NCBI GenBank assembly: GCA_019916065.1
Contig: CM034242.1
Coordinates: 13,578,823-13,642,822 of the forward strand
DNA from: Vitellaria paradoxa
Lineage: Eukaryota; Streptophyta; Magnoliopsida; Ericales; Sapotaceae
Direction: 5' to 3'
Length of the DNA stretch: 64,000 nucleotides
In this document: piece after piece, positions 60,436-64,000 of the stretch
Layout: each line of letters starts with the position of its first letter
Numbering within the stretch: the first letter of the stretch is position 1
The notes under the pieces: model-generated
Seen by the model: only the letters and a program-made list of their open reading frames with translations
Told to the model about the DNA's origin: nothing
Database searches by the model: none
Program-made: the position numbers and the translations under genes

Positions 60436-61209
60436 GGGTAAATTACGCTTATCTTCCTTAAAAATTTGGGTAATTATGTTTACTATTCATAATATTTAAA
60501 AATTACATTTACCTTCTTTTGATAAAATTAGAAGTTAAAATTTAACAAAAAAATTAAAATTTTAGATATTTTTCCTATTTTATACTTCTCGCTCACATAT
60601 TCATTAATTTTTTTTTTTTTTACAAAAATTTTCAATATTTTTAAAAATTTTTGTAAAGAAAACTAACGAATATTCGAGACACAAAAGAATAAAATAGAAA
60701 AAAAAAACCTAAAATTTTAAGGTGACATTTGGTTTACTTTTCTATTTTCTGTTTTTATTTTATGTGTTAAAAATCTCAAAATAAGAAAACAGTAAATACT
60801 CTGTTTTCCTTATTTTGAGATTTTTTTTTTTTTTGTTAAAAACTCTCAAAATGACTTTTTATCAATTTTCATTTTATGTGTAAATTTATTTTCTCTTTTC
60901 GAAAATAAACTTTGAAAACACAAGCAAACAAATGAGTTTTGAGCTGTTTTCCTTATTTTTAAAAGTACAAAATGAAAAATGAGCTCAAAATAGAAAAAAA
61001 AATAAAAATAGAAAACAACAAATAGAAAAATAAACCAAATAACTCATTTGTTACTTTGACATTTTCTAATTGATTTTTACAAATGATTTTATCGAAAGAA
61101 TTAATGTTAACAATATTTTAAAATAAACGAGGTAAATATAACTTTTAAACGCCATAAATAATAAAAATAATTAACCCAAATATGAAGAAAAGGTTGGTAT
61201 AATTTACCC
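60436..61209. mobile_element. MULE-like foldback element with 9-base target duplication
   Basis: The ends GGGTAAATTACGCTTATC and the inverse of GGTATAATTTACCC begin long imperfect arms. Flanks are ATTAATGAA (60427-60435) and ATTAATGAG (61210-61218), a target duplication of 8-9 bases typical of Mutator-like elements. A second MITE is nested at 60720-61050. Confidence 0.75.
60720..61050. mobile_element. MITE nested in the foldback element
   Basis: The ends GTGACATTTGGTTTACTTTTC and its inverse (GAAAAATAAACCAAATAACTC) are a terminal inverted repeat. Same family as 50779-51110. It lies in the loop of the surrounding element and so inserted later. Confidence 0.65.
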
Positions 61210-61282
61210 ATTAATGAGTACACAATTGTTTCTATGCTTCCGTATTTCCCCAAGCTAGAGAGATGATAGATATATATATATA

Positions 61283-61610
61283 ACCCCAAGGGGTTAGATG
61301 GGATGGTCTTGGACTGGGACTTAGGGGCTTACCACCCCAAGGTCTCAAGTTCAAGTCTCCTCTCTAGCAAAACTTGGGGCCAGCCTCCCGGGCGCAAAGC
61401 GTAGTAAAGGTTGGTAGGACGGGCCTCCTTGGCTGGACGAACCGTATCCAGTTCTTGGGTGTGGGTCCGACTCCCCGCCGCTACGTGAGTTCGCGATTGA
61501 CCGCTATACATGTTGAGGGGCCGGTATGTGTGGCACAAACCAAAAGAGATTCACTCTCTAGGGGTTTGGCCTAGGGAGTGAATCTCTCGAGGTTAAATCT
61601 TTTTTTTTTT
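61283..61610 (+). mobile_element. tRNA-derived SINE, family 3 (T tail) with a 3' hairpin
   Basis: A-box-like sequence at 61302-61318 and B box AGTTCAAGTCTCC (61348-61360) start a 328-base GC-rich element ending in about 11 T. The target duplication TAGATATATATATATA flanks it. Just before the tail, 61545-61562 and 61570-61587 are 18-base arms (AGAGATTCACTCTCTAGG / CCTAGGGAGTGAATCTCT) with a 7-base loop. The single mismatch is a G-U pair in RNA. Confidence 0.8.
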
Positions 61611-61611
61611 T

Positions 61612-61639
<28 letters not shown>

Positions 61640-61647
<8 letters not shown>

Positions 61648-62634
61648 ATGTAGTTACAAATAATTTCCAGTTTGAAGCTCCAATTAAGCTCAAAAATTTC
61701 AAAAAATTTAAAAAGTTCCAAGTTTTCCAAACTCCAAAAAATTCTAATATTTTTTTAAAAATTTATCAAAAACTGTTAGGACAAACAATTATGGTGTTTT
61801 CCAACAGATTGTGTTAACTTTTTGAAAAAGTTAGACTAACATTTGTATCAAAAAAATTTTTCAAAACTCTAAAAATTTTCAAAATTCTCGATTAAAATTT
61901 TATCGCGTGTCACTTTATATAATTTTTAACAACGCATTTAAAATGACAAAAAGTGAGATAAAATGAGACAAAGTGAGTTAAGTTGTGAGTTCGTAATTCG
62001 TATAATGAGATATAAAGTAAATAAGTTTAAAAATATTTTAATATTTTTTACTATTTTTCAGAATTTTTTTGCCTCCCCAAATAGATCCCCATCAACCTCA
62101 AACACCCACCACTATTTCAAAATAACTTCTTATATTCTAAATTCTAAAAAATTTCACCCTTTTTTTTGGGGGGGTGTTTGGGGGCCCGGGGGGGGGAGTC
62201 TCCAGACGGCCCCAAGTCTGTCAAGAGTGTTGTTCGCATGCATCATTAACAGAACCCAATCATCAAAGGCGGTTTCAGAATTAGATATGGGAATTTTATG
62301 CCCAGCGGTGATCGGGGCCGGAGTCGGAAAATTTTATCCAGCTGAACATTAATTATAAGGTACATAAATAATTAGTGAAATATTATGAGAAAAATAAAAG
62401 AAAATTTTGACTCTTAAGAAAGAAAAGGAGAGAGAGAAAAATGTTAAAGTGGTGTTGAATATTTTTTTATTATATTGGGTAGATTAAGTACAATTGTATT
62501 GATATTTTTAAATTAAAATTTATTTTTTACTGGATGGATGCAATTGGTATTGAGATAAATTTCTTTTTTCTCTTTTTTTTTGGGTGGATATAAATAGTAT
62601 TGAATTAAACTTTTTTTTTTTTGGATGGGTACGA
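61640..62634. other. AT-rich intergenic DNA with a MITE
   Basis: A MITE of the TGACAAAAAGTGAGATAAAA family lies at about 61930-62085. A G-rich patch at 62165-62200 includes runs of G and C. No gene. Confidence 0.45.
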
Positions 62635-62976
62635 TTTAGAGGGTGTTTGGAAGTTAAAAAAAAATTTAAGTTTTGGTAATTTTTTAGTTTTTTTTTTTTT
62701 TTACACTTTTTTGTGTGTTTGGTTGAACCAAGTGAAATTTTTAGTAACTTTTGGGTATTTGGTAAATTTTTTACTGTAACAAAGCCAAAAAAGTTGTAAC
62801 TTTTGGGTGTTTAGTATGTTTTTTACTGTAGCAAATCAAAAAAGTTGTAATTATGGAGTGTTACTTTTTACTATAACAAATCAAAAAAGTAAGAAAATTT
62901 GTGGTTTTACCAAACACACAAAAATTAATTTTTGGTATTTTTTTACCAATTTTTGAGTTGCCAAACACCCTCTAAA
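62635..62976. mobile_element. MITE with perfect 16-base TIRs and internal tandem repeats
   Basis: TTTAGAGGGTGTTTGG (62635-62650) is exactly inverted at 62961-62976. The middle holds about three copies of a 50-base unit (AACTTTTGGGTGTTT...TTTACTGTAACAAA...AAAAAAGTTGT). TTTA/TAAA at the outermost bases may include a short target duplication. Confidence 0.8.
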
Positions 62977-63019
62977 CACTAAAAATAATTAAAAAAAATA
63001 GCATAACTTTTTTGTTTTT

Positions 63020-63531
63020 TAGGGGAGGCACGTGGTCAAGCTTAGCTCCGCCAACGGCAGCGATGAGAACAAGATTGCTCTGGAAAATTTGTAGTGCATG
63101 GAATTGAAAGATGGTTTAAGGTTTCATCCTCGATCATTTTCACGCGGAGGACAAGTGAACCTTAGAAAGAAGTTTGAGTCTGTGCGGGTTGCTTACGGTT
63201 CCGAGGGAATTTCAAGTGGGAAGGGAGATCTGGAATTACTTGTAAAGTCATTGACGAGTCTTAGAAATTTCGTTAAGGGAAAAACAATCCCAATACGGCG
63301 TCATCCCGAGATTGTCCATCCGTGTTGGAAACTTGGTTGACTGTTGACAATCGATCCGCGCGGGTGATAAAAAATTTTTTTCCGCGCGTGATTGCCACTT
63401 TCATAATTCTCTCCTTCAAGCCTGTAATTGAACAAAAACGTGCAGCTAAAGGAGTATGCCTTCTGACCAAATGTCTCCGACGTTCTAGCCAATTAGAAAT
63501 TCGGAGAGTATTTAGGAAGAGAATTTTGTGA
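63020..63531 (+). other. Unrecognised region with coding-like composition
   Basis: A stretch of balanced base composition follows a possible acceptor (TTTTTTAG at about 63022). One frame reads GRHVVKLSSANGSDENKIALENL, a stop, then an 80-residue ORF (63098-63340) beginning MELKDGLRFHPRSFSRGG. A second ORF (63322-63531) overlaps in another frame. I do not recognise either. It could be a gene or transposon fragment. Confidence 0.3.
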
Positions 63532-63904
63532 ATAATAGTGAACGTAAATTACTTAATGATCACAGATTTAATGGTAATACTCTCATAATTTCATTAATTT
63601 TTTTGTTTTTATAGGAATTACAGTAACGGTTTATATGGTACATTTGATATATTAATAGTGTTATTTGTAGAGCAGTAAATGAGATATAATATATTTGAGA
63701 ATAATCATATCATGTCCATTACAAAGTAACGAATTAATTAAATTATAATAATAAACTAGTTAAATTGTAATATTATCTTATAGTTGGAAATAAATAAAAA
63801 AACTTTAAGTTTTCATTCTAGTGACATGCATTTGAGGTTGAAAGTAATATTGGACTCACCGTTGAGGTTAGCATGTGAACTTAAAACGTGTACTTGAGAT
63901 TAGG

Positions 63905-64000
63905 GGCCGATCTAGAAATTTTGTTGAGTGGTGACAAAATTTAGAAAAAAATAAACATTAAAATTTTTTTAAAAAAATCAAATTTCAGTAGGGACAATTT
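63905..64000. mobile_element. hAT-like MITE terminus, cut by the window edge
   Basis: GGGGCCGATCTAGAAATTTTG resembles the GGGGCGGAGCTA-type end of the element at 45364-45919. The other end lies outside the window. Confidence 0.4.

Noticed and set aside
61329..61574. ORFs on both strands around 61330-61570
   Set aside because: They lie inside the T-tailed SINE. GC-rich SINE bodies give open frames by chance.

Overview
The window is nuclear DNA from a flowering plant, almost certainly a eudicot. The protein-coding genes carry many short GT-AG introns, the DNA between them is very AT-rich and full of microsatellites, and most of it is made of plant transposable elements: Ty1/Copia and Ty3/Gypsy retrotransposons, tRNA-derived SINEs, MITEs and foldback elements. 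I cannot name the species.

Three protein-coding genes can be modelled end to end. (1) A BEL1-type TALE homeodomain transcription factor on the + strand at 6151-9501, with 4 exons and 683 residues. One of its introns has a GC donor. (2) A 19-exon homologue of the Golgi tether p115/Uso1 (golgin candidate 6, MAIGO4) on the + strand at 29479-39800, with 919 residues. (3) A 3-exon DUF604 Fringe-like glycosyltransferase on the - strand at 54421-57146, with 527 residues. The three do not form a pathway. BEL1 is a nuclear developmental regulator, GC6 acts in ER-to-Golgi vesicle tethering, and the DUF604 protein is a probable Golgi type II glycosyltransferase. As I recall it, Arabidopsis has a DUF604 gene a few loci from BEL1, so the BEL1/DUF604 pair may be old microsynteny.

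Layout: 1-480, the 5' end of a decayed Copia element on the - strand. 480-5700, AT-rich intergenic DNA with MITEs and microsatellites. 5700-9700, BEL1. 11001-14661, a 0.58-kb direct repeat that brackets a 3'-truncated Copia fragment, with a SINE inserted in only one repeat copy. 14662-18465, AT-rich DNA with MITE remnants. 18466-26772, a dead Tekay/Del-like Ty3/Gypsy chromovirus on the - strand. It has a truncated 3' LTR, a complete 1.73-kb 5' LTR, mutated active sites, and an extra ORF upstream of gag that carries two SUMO-interaction-like motifs. 28173-28867, a foldback element. 28940-39930, GC6. 39930-54400, intergenic DNA dense in MITEs, foldback elements, SINEs and tandem repeats, with no recognisable host gene. 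54421-57500, the DUF604 gene. 57660-64000, more foldback, hAT-like, SINE and MITE insertions, plus an unrecognised region of higher complexity at 63020-63531.

Exon boundaries were placed by reading frame, GT/GC-AG signals and remembered family sequence. No alignment was run.
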